From DASXVX01 sp036504075 (GTDB lineage Bacteria; Bacillota; Sulfobacillia; Symbiobacteriales; Symbiobacteriaceae): DNA of 61,476 bases. Position numbers and translations under genes: made by a program. The notes below the pieces were generated by a model that saw only the letters and a list, made by a program, of their open reading frames with translations, did not search any database and was not told the DNA's origin. Positions 17,323-25,671 of the stretch are shown here, in pieces (the first letter of the stretch is position 1; the number at the start of each line of letters is the position of its first letter). The stretch covers positions 1 to 61,476 of the forward strand of contig DASXVX010000064.1 of NCBI GenBank assembly GCA_036504075.1, written 5' to 3'.

Positions 17323-17399
17323 GATGTGGTGGGCTTAACACCAACACCCCATTTGTAGTATACTATAGCTATCATACCAAATACTGGGGTGTGACACCT

Positions 17400-18962
17400 A
17401 TGAGATCGGAGACAAAATCGATCCGTCCGGACCGAGTCGCGATTTACATCCGGTGGTCCACGGAAGATCAGGGCGACGGGACAACCCTGGCCGTCCAGCA
17501 GGAAGGTTGCGGGCACTACGTACTCAGCCAGGGCTGGCAGGTCACCTCCACCCTGGTCTTCATCGATGACGGCTGCTCGGGCGGCACCCTGAACCGGCCG
17601 AAGCTGGACGAACTGCGGCAGGCCATCAAAGCCGGCGCGGTGGACTGCGTGGTGGTCTACAAGCTCGACCGGCTCTCCCGCTCGGTCATGGACACGGTCA
17701 ACCTGGTGCTGGGCGAATGGGAAGGCCACTGCCATGTCAAGTCGGCACGGGAGCCGATCGACACCGCCACGGCCATGGGCAAGCAGTTTTTCTACATGCT
17801 GGTGAGCTACGCCGAGTGGGAGCGCGGCGTGATTAAAGAGCGGACTTTTTCCGGCAAGCTGCGGCGGGCCCGGGAAGGCCGGAGTCCGGGCGGCCCCGTG
17901 CCGTTTGGATACAGGTTGAGCGGACAGGCCGGCATCCTCGAAGTGGACCCGGACCGGGCCGGCATCGTCCGGCGGATTTTCGGGCAATACCTGGCCGAAG
18001 AGGGCACCTACCGGATTGCCGGGGACCTGAACCGGGACGGCATCCCCAGCCCCACCGGGCGGAAGTGGCACATTAACACGCTGCTGAAAATGCTGAAGAA
18101 CCCCCTCTACGCCGGGCGGCTGGTCTACGGGCGCGTCACGGTCAACCCACGCCGCCAGCGGGACCAATCGGAACCCTGGTACCTGAAGAACCCGGAGCCG
18201 ATCCGGACGGAGAGCCGCTGCCCGGCGATCATCCCGGCGGCGGAGTTCGACCGGGTCCAGGCGTTGCTGGCGCGTCGGAGCCCCACCAAAGTCGGGGTGC
18301 GGGCGCTTGGCAGCGACCACCTGCTGACCGGCCTGCTCAAATGCCGGTGCGGGGCCGCCATGATCGCCCACACGTCGGTCAGCAGCACGAAGAAGCCGTA
18401 CGCCTACTACGCCTGCCAGGGTAAGAAAGGCCGGGGGCGGGGCGGTTGCGACGGCGGTCTGATTCCCCAGACAGCTTTGGACGGAGCCATGCGGGTCAAG
18501 CTGGCGGAACTGCTCCAGGGCGAGGAGTCATACCGGCACTTTCTGACCGTCCGCTGGGCCAGCGTCGAAACGCAGATCCGGGAGACGGCGGAGCGCCGGC
18601 GCCAGGCGGGTAAGACCCTGGATGAACTGGCCGGCCAGTCCCGGCGGTTAAACGCCGACTACCGGAAGGGTGAGATTTCGGCGAGCCTTTACCAGGAGAA
18701 CCGGCGGGAGATCGACGCCGAAGCGGCTCAGTTGGCAGAACAGGCGGCCTATCTCGAACGGCTGGAGCACTCGCTGGCAGGGCAGCTCCACCAGCGGGAC
18801 GCTGTGGCCGAGTTGTTCGACCTGGCCCGCCGGTGGGACGACCTGGCGGTCGCCCAGCGGAAGTATGTGCTCCGCAACCTGGTGGATTCGGTGGAGGCGT
18901 TCAAGCAACCGGGAACGCCGGAAGTCGCCCTGCGGGTCTGCTGGAAATTCGGCGGGGAGTAG
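17400..18962 (+). CDS. Large serine recombinase (integrase of the 12.5-kb element)
   Basis: This protein is about 520 residues long. The ATG at 17400 follows GGGGTG; a GTG three codons earlier is possible. The resolvase domain (1-150) has VAIYIRWS with nucleophile Ser20, VVYKLDRLSRS and YAEWERGVIKERT. The recombinase domain follows (GPVPFGY..., about 155-270), then a zinc ribbon (LKCRCG...YYACQ...GGC, about 305-345) and a coiled-coil-rich tail. Such enzymes integrate unidirectionally at short attB sites, usually needing an accessory factor for excision. Its position next to attL makes it the likely integrase. It is clearly homologous to the recombinase at 58901. Confidence 0.93.
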   Translation: MRSETKSIRPDRVAIYIRWSTEDQGDGTTLAVQQEGCGHYVLSQGWQVTSTLVFIDDGCSGGTLNRPKLDELRQAIKAGAVDCVVVYKLDRLSRSVMDTVNLVLGEWEGHCHVKSAREPIDTATAMGKQFFYMLVSYAEWERGVIKERTFSGKLRRAREGRSPGGPVPFGYRLSGQAGILEVDPDRAGIVRRIFGQYLAEEGTYRIAGDLNRDGIPSPTGRKWHINTLLKMLKNPLYAGRLVYGRVTVNPRRQRDQSEPWYLKNPEPIRTESRCPAIIPAAEFDRVQALLARRSPTKVGVRALGSDHLLTGLLKCRCGAAMIAHTSVSSTKKPYAYYACQGKKGRGRGGCDGGLIPQTALDGAMRVKLAELLQGEESYRHFLTVRWASVETQIRETAERRRQAGKTLDELAGQSRRLNADYRKGEISASLYQENRREIDAEAAQLAEQAAYLERLEHSLAGQLHQRDAVAELFDLARRWDDLAVAQRKYVLRNLVDSVEAFKQPGTPEVALRVCWKFGGE

Positions 18963-18968
18963 CGGCGG

Positions 18969-19757
18969 CTAAAGGAGGCCGTACTTTACTTCGCAAAAGT
19001 TGTGCATGAGCAGTTCCTCAGCGACGGGTTGCCCGGTGCCCCGGTCGAGGTGAATGCGCCAGACCTCGTTCTCCCGGTAGTTCCGGCCGGCCTGCGCCAC
19101 AAACCGGTGATTTCGCTCCTCCATGTGGTAGAGCAGAGGCCACTCCCGGCTGGCAGAAATCGTACCCTTGAGATGGTCCGCCGTGACCCGCACGCGGATC
19201 TGAAAAGTGAGGTCCGTGGGGTTGTGCAGCCGCAGATCTACATAGTTGTAAAAGACGCAGGCCCCGGTGCCAAAGGGGATGACCCGCAGCATGTCGGGAA
19301 AGGGATCAAAACTGTGGTGATGCCGTTCCGCCACTGCCAGCGGGGTGTGCAGGGCCATCCAGTACAGCAGGTTGGAGAGCTGGCAAATGCCGCCGCCGAT
19401 CCCGGACCCGGCTTCCCCGTACTTGAGGATCAAGCCGGGCAGGTAGCCCTTCCGGGCGGTTGTATTGCCGATGAGCCGCCAGAAGGAAAAAGTCTCGCCC
19501 GGGCGGATCAGGACGCCGTCCATGGTATTCGTGGCGATGCGCAGGTTGACGATTTTGTTCTCCTGCAACTGGGGGTCCGTACTGCCCAACTGCCGGCGGA
19601 GCAAGGACTGATGGCGCATGAGCAGAAACGGCAGCTCCTCGGGGGACCGGTCAATCGCAAAACGCGTCCGGCGGAACACATCGCTTAGGGCGCGCTGAAA
19701 GCGAAGCTGAGCAACGCGAGCCGTGTAAACGAACGGGTACCGTTCGGAGAGCCTCAC
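18969..19757 (-). CDS. VanW family protein
   Basis: This 262-residue protein starts at a GTG eight bases after AGGAGG; an upstream ATG at 19862 lacks a ribosome site. The core NKIVNLRIA, RPGETFSFWRLIGNTTARKGY and GGGICQLSNLLYW are diagnostic of VanW-like proteins, first seen in VanB-type glycopeptide resistance clusters and common in Firmicutes. Biochemical function is unsettled; a cell-wall link is presumed. No vanHAX genes accompany it. It converges on the recombinase with six bases between them. Confidence 0.88.
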   Translation of the reverse strand: MRLSERYPFVYTARVAQLRFQRALSDVFRRTRFAIDRSPEELPFLLMRHQSLLRRQLGSTDPQLQENKIVNLRIATNTMDGVLIRPGETFSFWRLIGNTTARKGYLPGLILKYGEAGSGIGGGICQLSNLLYWMALHTPLAVAERHHHSFDPFPDMLRVIPFGTGACVFYNYVDLRLHNPTDLTFQIRVRVTADHLKGTISASREWPLLYHMEERNHRFVAQAGRNYRENEVWRIHLDRGTGQPVAEELLMHNFCEVKYGLL

Positions 19758-19886
19758 CCGTAATTCCTCCTGTTCCGCCGGGCGACATGCTATTTGGACG
19801 TCAGATCGGCACAAAGAGTTACAGAGATCAGCAAACAGGCAAAAGTCCGGCCTCGGGCGCATGACCGCCCGGGGTCGGACTCCGTT

Positions 19887-20024
19887 TCAGGGGGATTCCG
19901 GCTTGCGTAACTTGGCCGCCCGGGCCTCGTCGCTCAGGCGAATCAGCGCCTCGATTGCGCGCCGGACCGCCTCCGGGTCCGGGCGGAAATGGTGCTCCAC
20001 ACGCACTTTCAGCCTTTCCTTCAC
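19887..20024 (-). CDS. 45-residue charged protein, possible recombination accessory factor
   Basis: The GTG start lies behind a GGGGGGG-containing site. The product is helical and highly charged (KERLKVRVEHHFRPDPEAV, then RRAIEALIRLSDEARAAKL). It is within the element, about 1 kb from the recombinase. Its size and charge fit a directionality factor, but that is inference only; it could also be an ordinary small regulator. Confidence 0.6.
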   Translation of the reverse strand: MKERLKVRVEHHFRPDPEAVRRAIEALIRLSDEARAAKLRKPESP

Positions 20025-20158
20025 AGCGGTCCCCCCCACCCTGTGGCTACACCAGTCTACTCGGAAGTACGGGTGGGGATGCGGATCGTTCGGCGCTCTG
20101 ATAGATAATTCTGTACAAGGCCTACGACATGTCCCGGTCGCCGGTCACCAGGGCGACA

Positions 20159-21397
20159 TTACGGGAGAGCGACGGCGTCGCTTTCAACCTCCCCTTGCGT
20201 CGCGACGCCCGCGTCAAGCATCTGCCGGATTTCCGCCTCCGTATAGCCCAGTTCCCGCAGCACTTTGACGGTGTGCTGGCCCATGAGGGGCGGCGGGCGG
20301 CGGATGGCGCCGGGCGAGCCGTGCAGCTTCACGGGCAGGCCCGGCATTTTGAGCGTGCCGAGCTTCGGGTGGGGAATCTCCTGGACCATCTCCCGGTGCA
20401 GCACCTGCGGGTCGGCAAAGACTTCGTCGACCGAGTTGACGGGCCCCGCAGGAACGCCTGCCGCCCATAGCAGCCGGCACCACTCCATCGCCGGCTTCGT
20501 CTGGAAGACGCCGGCCACGATGGCCAGCAGTTCGGCACGGTGCGCCACCCGGTCCCGGTTGGTCCGGAAGCGGGGGTCGTCGGCCAGGTCCGGGCGGCCG
20601 ATGACCTCGCCCAGCCGCTTTACCTGCCCGTCGTTGCCGGAGGGCAGGTAAAGCGGCCGATCCGCGGTGTCCACCAGGTCGTACGGCGAAATCATGGGGT
20701 GGCTGTTCCCGTGGGGTTTGCCGATGACGCCGGCGTTGAGATAATTGCTGTTGTGCGGGTGCATGAGCGCCACCACGGTCTCCAGCAGGGAGACCTCCAC
20801 CTGCTGCCCTAGCCCGGTCCGGTTCCGATGCTGGAGCGCCAGCAGAATCGCCTGCGCGGCGAACATGCCGGTGGTCAGGTCGGCGAAGGCGATGCCGGTC
20901 TTGGTGGGCTCACCGCCGAGTTCCCCGTTGATGGACATGAGGCCGCCCATTGCCTGCAGGGCGGCGTCGTACCCGGCCACGCCTGCGTACGGGCCGGTCC
21001 GGCCGTAGCCGGAGATGCCGCAGTAGATCAGCCGGGGATTGATCGCCTGGAGTTCGGCGTAGCCCAGGCCCCACTTTTCCATGGTGCCGGTCTTAAAGTT
21101 TTCCACCAGCACGTCGCTGCTCTGCACCAGCCGGCGGACCACCGCCCGCCCGGCTTCGCCGGCCAGGTCCAGCACGATGCCCCGCTTGTTCCGGTTGATG
21201 TTCATGAAGTAGGTGGCCTCGCCGTTCACGAACGGCGGCCCGTAACCCCGGGTCTCGTCGCCGGTGGGCGGCTCCACCTTGATCACTTCGGCGCCGTGGT
21301 CCCCCAGCATCATGCAGCAGAAGGGTCCGGCCAGGACCCGGCTCAGATCCAGAACGCGCAACCCGTCCAGGGCGCGTTGGTTTGTGACTGTGGTCAT
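20159..21397 (-). CDS. Family III CoA-transferase (CaiB/BaiF, formyl-CoA transferase-like)
   Basis: This 412-residue protein moves CoA between an acyl-CoA and a carboxylic acid. The N-terminus GLRVLDLSRVLAGPFCCMMLGDHGAEVIKVE is the family hallmark. The catalytic Asp is Asp144 in GYDAALQAMGG. The C-terminal FADPQVLHREM and GQHT segments are also typical. A frame upstream of ATG 21397 is open but not protein-like. The gene follows the TPP enzyme by 92 bp on the same strand, so a CoA-activated substrate of that pathway is likely. The exact acid is not readable from sequence. Confidence 0.9.
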   Translation of the reverse strand: MTTVTNQRALDGLRVLDLSRVLAGPFCCMMLGDHGAEVIKVEPPTGDETRGYGPPFVNGEATYFMNINRNKRGIVLDLAGEAGRAVVRRLVQSSDVLVENFKTGTMEKWGLGYAELQAINPRLIYCGISGYGRTGPYAGVAGYDAALQAMGGLMSINGELGGEPTKTGIAFADLTTGMFAAQAILLALQHRNRTGLGQQVEVSLLETVVALMHPHNSNYLNAGVIGKPHGNSHPMISPYDLVDTADRPLYLPSGNDGQVKRLGEVIGRPDLADDPRFRTNRDRVAHRAELLAIVAGVFQTKPAMEWCRLLWAAGVPAGPVNSVDEVFADPQVLHREMVQEIPHPKLGTLKMPGLPVKLHGSPGAIRRPPPLMGQHTVKVLRELGYTEAEIRQMLDAGVATQGEVESDAVALP

Positions 21398-21489
21398 ATT
21401 CCGGTGGTGGCTCCTTTCTCGACAGGCGGCGCAGAGGCCGGAGCCGGGCGCAGGGCGAAGAACCAGACCCTCACCTCCACCGGCGCCTG

Positions 21490-23148
21490 CTACGGAGTGG
21501 GGTCGACGACCACTTCCAGCAGGAACGGCCTGCCGGCGGCGGCAGCCGCCAGCCCTTCCTGAATGGCGTCCGCCAGTTCGCCCGGGTCGGTCACCCGCCG
21601 TCCGGCCGCGCCAAAGGATTTCGCCACGCCTTGCAGGTCGATGGCGGGCTCGCCGAAGACCAGGCCCGGGGTGCCGTCCGACCACGGGCCGCCCATGGCC
21701 CTGAGTCCCTGCCGCAGAATCCGGTAGCTGCCGTTGTTCAGCACCACGTGGAGTACGCCGATCCCATACTTGGCGCCGGTCCAGAGCGACTGCGGATAGT
21801 AGAGGAACGACCCGTCGCCGATCACATGCACGACCGGCCGGTCCGGGCGGCCCATGCGGTGGCCCATGGCCGTGCCGGGCGACCAGCTCAGGCCGCCGGC
21901 CTTGTTGCCCACGTAGGCGCCGTCCTGGTTGAAAGCGAGATAGCTGTTGAAGACCGGGCTGTTCGAAAGCGCCTCGTTAATCAGGACCGCATCCGGCGGG
22001 ACCAGCCGGGCCAGGGTCTGCATCAGCACGGCGGGCTGAATCGGCGTGCGGTCCGCGAGCGGCGCTGCCTCGGCCGCCAGCTTCTCCCGCTTGGCCTGCC
22101 CCGCCGCTGCGACGGCCTGCCGGCGGGCCGCGGCGGCATCCTGCGACACGCCTTCCCGGCGAATCGCTTCCGTCAGGAACGGCAGCGTGGTTTTGGGATC
22201 GCCGAGCATGCCGGCGACGCCAGGATAGTTCTTGCCGATCTCCCAGGGGTTATTGTGCAGGTAGACCAGGGGCACGCCTTCCGGGAAGAGCCCGCCCTTG
22301 CCGTCGTACACGGTGAGCGGGGCCTGGCTGGTGAACCCGGCCAGGAAGATCACGTCGGCATCTTTTACCGCCGTCCGAAACCCGGGACCCGTAATGGGCA
22401 GCGCCCCGGCAAAGAGCGGATGATTGGTGTAAAAGTTGTTGGTCAGCGGCAGGGGCTCTGTCAGCACCGGCGCCCCGATCAGTTCCGCCAGGGCTGCCAG
22501 TTCGGGAATTGCCCCCGACGTGCCCACCGCATCCCCGGAGACGATCAGGGGCCGTTCCGCCCGCGCGAGGAACCGCGCCGCCACGGCGATCTGACCGGCG
22601 TCGGCGGCAAACCGGGCCCCCACCGGCGTAATAGGCGGCATGACGGCGTCCGTCTCCTGCAGGAGCACGTCCGGCGGCAGCGACAGGAAGACCGGCCCCA
22701 TGGGCGGGGTCATGGCGACTTTGAACGCCCGGTGAATGGCCAGGGGCAGTTCCGCCACCGTCCGGGCTTCGAACGCCCACTTGGTGAAGGGCTTGGCCAT
22801 GTCCACCAGGTTGGCGGACAGAATCGGCTCCTGCATGAGAATCTCCGTGTGGTGCTGCCCGGCGGTGACCACCAGCGGAAGGCCCGCCCGGAAAGCGTTG
22901 TACAGGTTGGACATGCCGTTGCCCAGGCCCGGCGCCACATGCAGGTTGACCACGCCCGGCTTTCCCGTCGCCCGGGCGTAGCCCATGGCCATGCCCATGG
23001 CGATCCCTTCGTGCAGGGCCAGCACGTACTGAATGTTGTTGGCGGCGCAGCCGTCCACCAGTGGGAGTTCCGTCGTCCCGGGGTTCCCGAACAGATAATC
23101 GATCTCCAGTTGCTTCATCGCTTCAAAGAGCAGGTCACGGCCCCTCAT
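21490..23148 (-). CDS. Thiamine-pyrophosphate enzyme, benzoylformate decarboxylase-like
   Basis: This 552-residue protein starts at an ATG eight bases after GGAGG. GNPGTTELPL, Glu47 (HEGIAMGMA, activates TPP) and His70 (NLHVAPGLGN) sit at the same positions as in Pseudomonas benzoylformate decarboxylase. The TPP motif is GDGSFLYYPQ...LNNGSYRI. The second catalytic His (His281 in that enzyme) appears to be Thr in the matching QAPLTVYDG segment, so the substrate or reaction may differ. It could be a 2-oxoacid decarboxylase or a 2-hydroxyacyl-CoA-type lyase, the latter favoured by the adjoining CoA-transferase. Confidence 0.85.
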   Translation of the reverse strand: MRGRDLLFEAMKQLEIDYLFGNPGTTELPLVDGCAANNIQYVLALHEGIAMGMAMGYARATGKPGVVNLHVAPGLGNGMSNLYNAFRAGLPLVVTAGQHHTEILMQEPILSANLVDMAKPFTKWAFEARTVAELPLAIHRAFKVAMTPPMGPVFLSLPPDVLLQETDAVMPPITPVGARFAADAGQIAVAARFLARAERPLIVSGDAVGTSGAIPELAALAELIGAPVLTEPLPLTNNFYTNHPLFAGALPITGPGFRTAVKDADVIFLAGFTSQAPLTVYDGKGGLFPEGVPLVYLHNNPWEIGKNYPGVAGMLGDPKTTLPFLTEAIRREGVSQDAAAARRQAVAAAGQAKREKLAAEAAPLADRTPIQPAVLMQTLARLVPPDAVLINEALSNSPVFNSYLAFNQDGAYVGNKAGGLSWSPGTAMGHRMGRPDRPVVHVIGDGSFLYYPQSLWTGAKYGIGVLHVVLNNGSYRILRQGLRAMGGPWSDGTPGLVFGEPAIDLQGVAKSFGAAGRRVTDPGELADAIQEGLAAAAAGRPFLLEVVVDPTP

Positions 23149-23167
23149 CACCCACACCTCCGGAAAA

Positions 23168-23398
23168 TCACACCCGTTCGACCACCGTCGCCAGCCCTTG
23201 CCCCACGCCGATGCAGAGCGTGACCAGCCCGTAGCGGCTCCCGCGGCGGCGCATTTCGTACAGCAAAGTCGTCATCAGCCGGGCGCCGGAGCAGCCCAGG
23301 GGGTCGCCCAGGGCAATCGCACCGCCGTTGACGTTCACTTTCGCCTGATCGAGCCCCAGGTCCTGTATGACTGCCAACGATCGGGCGGCGAACAATGC
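23168..23398 (-). pseudogene. C-terminal thiolase remnant
   Basis: About 77 residues match the C-terminus of acetyl-CoA acetyltransferases: NALFAARSLAVIQDLG, NGGAIALGDPLGCSGAR and LCIGVGQG. The first 300 residues are missing. The frame runs straight back into the end of the sugar dehydrogenase-like gene, marking a deletion junction near 23400. The catalytic His of the GHP motif is Asp here, so the piece had decayed or diverged. It lies 19 bp upstream of the TPP enzyme. Confidence 0.82.
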
Positions 23399-23400
23399 GT

Positions 23401-24618
23401 TCAGCGGTGAAGGGATTTCTGGCGGTGCCGGCGGATTGCCACGAACATGGTCCCGATACCGACCAGCAGGACCAGCCCCCCGGCCACCCAGCCCCAGGCA
23501 GGAGGCCGGGCTGGAGGCTGCGGGCCTGGACCCGGACCCGGGCGGTTAGGGCTCGGGCTCGGGCCGGGAGCCGGGGTCGGCTGCCCATAGGAAACCCGGT
23601 AGACGATTCCCGGTACGAAGTCCGCCACCCACACATCCCCCGCCGGCCCCACGGTCACATCCAGCGGACGGGTCAGACCCGTGACGAACGGCTCCACGCT
23701 CGCCCGACCGGCCGCACCCCCACGCGGCAGGCGGACGAAGCCCACCGCCCGGCCCGTGGTGTCGTCAAAACTGCTCCCCCACTCCGCCACGAACAACCCG
23801 CCTCGATACGCCTCAGCGAACTGCGAAGCAGAGTAGAACGCCAGCCCGTCAGTCGAGTTGTGCTCCCCGAACAGCACCACCGGCGCCTTCGTGGGCGAAC
23901 CGGCCGGCGGCATCTCGAAGAGGTCCGGGAAGCCGTAATCGCCGCCCGGTTCCACCAGGTTCAATTCATCCGAGGTCGCCGGCTTGTCGGCGCCGTTGTC
24001 CGTCACCCACAGGTGCCCGGCCGGGTCGAAAGCGATGCCGTACGGGTTTCGGAACCCGCGGGCAAAGACCTCCAGCCCAGTCCCGTCCGGATTCATCCGC
24101 ATGATGCTCCCCGACCAGGGATGCTTTTCCGGCCCGCGGTCAGTCGTGGAGCCCAGCCCCCAGTAAAGCTTGCCGTCCGGCCCCCAGGCAAACCCGTCGT
24201 TCTGGTGGAGCCCGTGGGGAACCCCCGTGACAATCTCCCGCCGGTTGGCGTAGCGCCCGTCGGGGGTGCGGGTGTAAACGGCAATGGCACCCGTGTCCGA
24301 AGTCCAGAGCTTATCCCCCTGGAGAGCGATGCCCAGCAGGTTCGATTTGGCCATGGCCACCTGGTCCCGGCCCACCTCACGCCCATCCTTCAGCGTGACC
24401 GCCAGCACCTCGCCCGTCTGCTGGGCAATGTAAAGCCGCCCGTCCGGCCCGAACGCCAGCCGGGTAGGGTGATGCACGTTCTGAACCACCGGCTCGATCT
24501 GAAACCCCGCGGGCACTTTTGGCGGCCCGAACTGCGGGCCGGCCGCGGCAGCGGCGGCCGCCGGCATCAGTAGCAGAGCCACCATGGCGAACTGGACGAG
24601 GGCGCGGCGCAAGGGCAT
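23401..24618 (-). CDS. Membrane-anchored PQQ-dependent sugar dehydrogenase-like propeller
   Basis: This 405-residue protein has an N-terminal signal peptide (residues 1-25), a six-bladed glucose/sorbosone dehydrogenase-type propeller (HPTRLAFGPDGRLYIAQQTG, GVPHGLHQNDGFAWGPDGKL, RGFRNPYGIAFDPAGHLWVTDNG), a Pro/Gly linker and one C-terminal membrane helix with a basic tail. The enzyme would face outside and oxidise a sugar or aldehyde. PQQ use is assumed from the family, and no PQQ synthesis genes are present. The chosen ATG has GGGAGG only two bases upstream. A TATAAT lies at about 24645 on this strand. Confidence 0.8.
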   Translation of the reverse strand: MPLRRALVQFAMVALLLMPAAAAAAAGPQFGPPKVPAGFQIEPVVQNVHHPTRLAFGPDGRLYIAQQTGEVLAVTLKDGREVGRDQVAMAKSNLLGIALQGDKLWTSDTGAIAVYTRTPDGRYANRREIVTGVPHGLHQNDGFAWGPDGKLYWGLGSTTDRGPEKHPWSGSIMRMNPDGTGLEVFARGFRNPYGIAFDPAGHLWVTDNGADKPATSDELNLVEPGGDYGFPDLFEMPPAGSPTKAPVVLFGEHNSTDGLAFYSASQFAEAYRGGLFVAEWGSSFDDTTGRAVGFVRLPRGGAAGRASVEPFVTGLTRPLDVTVGPAGDVWVADFVPGIVYRVSYGQPTPAPGPSPSPNRPGPGPGPQPPARPPAWGWVAGGLVLLVGIGTMFVAIRRHRQKSLHR

Positions 24619-24751
24619 GACCTCCCGGGTCGTTTGCTTTCTAATTATAGACGTTAGATCCAGCCTATGGGTTCTGGCGGACCCGCATCCATCACCCCAG
24701 GGAAAAGCATGAAAAAGCCCCCGGCAACCGGCAGGGTTGTGGTCAAAGGTC

Positions 24752-24781
24752 GAATCGGCACCCCAAGCGGGGTGCCGATTC
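24752..24781 (-). terminator. Terminator of the ABC importer operon
   Basis: The 13-bp perfect arms GAATCGGCACCCC / GGGGTGCCGATTC enclose an AAGC loop. It lies 80 bp beyond the isomerase gene. It is itself enclosed by a wider inverted repeat (CCGGCAGGGTTGT at about 24729 and its complement at about 24821). Confidence 0.75.
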
Positions 24782-24858
24782 AATGTCGCGCGTTTCAATG
24801 GTTTCAATGCACTCTGATGCTACAACCCTGCCGGCAACCGGGGGCGTTCGCGGATTCA

Positions 24859-25671
24859 TCAGGCCTGAAGCAGCGTCGTGAGGGCCGCCATGCCGACCTG
24901 GTAATCGCCCACGCTGCGGGACGGCAGTTCCAGCAGGAGGCAGGTGTCGGGCCGGCTCACCGCCAGGGCTGTCACAATCGCCCGGTACGCCCCGGCAAGC
25001 TCGGGCATCAGCGGCTTGTGCAGGTCGTAGCGGCCGTCGTTCCAGTGAATGTGCGTGTGCCCGACGCGCTCCGCCGGGAACTCTTCCGGCACGAAGCCGG
25101 CCACCCGGGCGTGCCCGAAATCCAGGCACAGGTCGACCCCGACAGGCAGGAACGGCACCTCGTCGGGGCGTTTGAGTACCTCCCAGGGCATGTACATGTT
25201 CTCGGCCACCAGCCGGATGCCCAGGGTGCAGGCCCGTCCAGACAGCGCCGCCAAACTCTCCGCCAGCGCCTCCTGGTGCCGCGGGAACAGCCTGTCGATC
25301 ACCGCCTGGTTCTCAGCATAATCGGGATGGTCCAGCGGGAGAAAGTCGAACCAGCCGATATCACCGCCATGGACGACCGCCACGCGGCTCCCGAGCCGTG
25401 CGGCCCGCTCCAGGTCACCCCGGATCACATCCATGGCGTTCTGCCGTACCGGCGGCACGAGACTGGACAGGTTAACATCCACAAAGTGGCAGTGCAGCGA
25501 TACTGCCAGGTTCAGCTCGCCGGCCAGGCGCACGGCCGCCGCATCCGCCTCCGCCGGCGCGTCACACCCGATTTCCATCCAATTGAACCCGCCGGCAGCC
25601 AGGTCCCGGGCATACGTCTCACGGCGCCCGGGATCGTTGGGGGCGCGGAAGCCGATCAGCGGGGCGCTCAT
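24859..25671 (-). CDS. Sugar phosphate isomerase/epimerase-like TIM barrel
   Basis: This 270-residue protein belongs to the AP-endonuclease-2-type TIM barrel superfamily. Metal-ligand positions are recognisable in SLHCHFVDVN, AVVHGGDIG, VAENMYMP, DLCLDFGHARV and GHTHIHWNDG. These supply the His, Glu and Asp residues that hold a divalent ion in xylose-isomerase-like enzymes. Its start overlaps the ATPase stop by four bases, making it the last gene of the importer operon. It likely acts on the imported compound or its first product. Confidence 0.8.
   Translation of the reverse strand: MSAPLIGFRAPNDPGRRETYARDLAAGGFNWMEIGCDAPAEADAAAVRLAGELNLAVSLHCHFVDVNLSSLVPPVRQNAMDVIRGDLERAARLGSRVAVVHGGDIGWFDFLPLDHPDYAENQAVIDRLFPRHQEALAESLAALSGRACTLGIRLVAENMYMPWEVLKRPDEVPFLPVGVDLCLDFGHARVAGFVPEEFPAERVGHTHIHWNDGRYDLHKPLMPELAGAYRAIVTALAVSRPDTCLLLELPSRSVGDYQVGMAALTTLLQA

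Noticed and set aside
20095..20165. Minus-strand VALVTGDRDMS stretch resembling a PIN/NYN nuclease tail
   Set aside because: Only about 11 residues ending in a stop, overlapping the end of the CoA-transferase gene. Too short to call a remnant.
24790..24840. GTTTCAATGGTTTCAATG stretch resembling a CRISPR repeat
   Set aside because: Only one short degenerate pair, with no spacers or further repeats. It lies in the terminator region of the importer operon.
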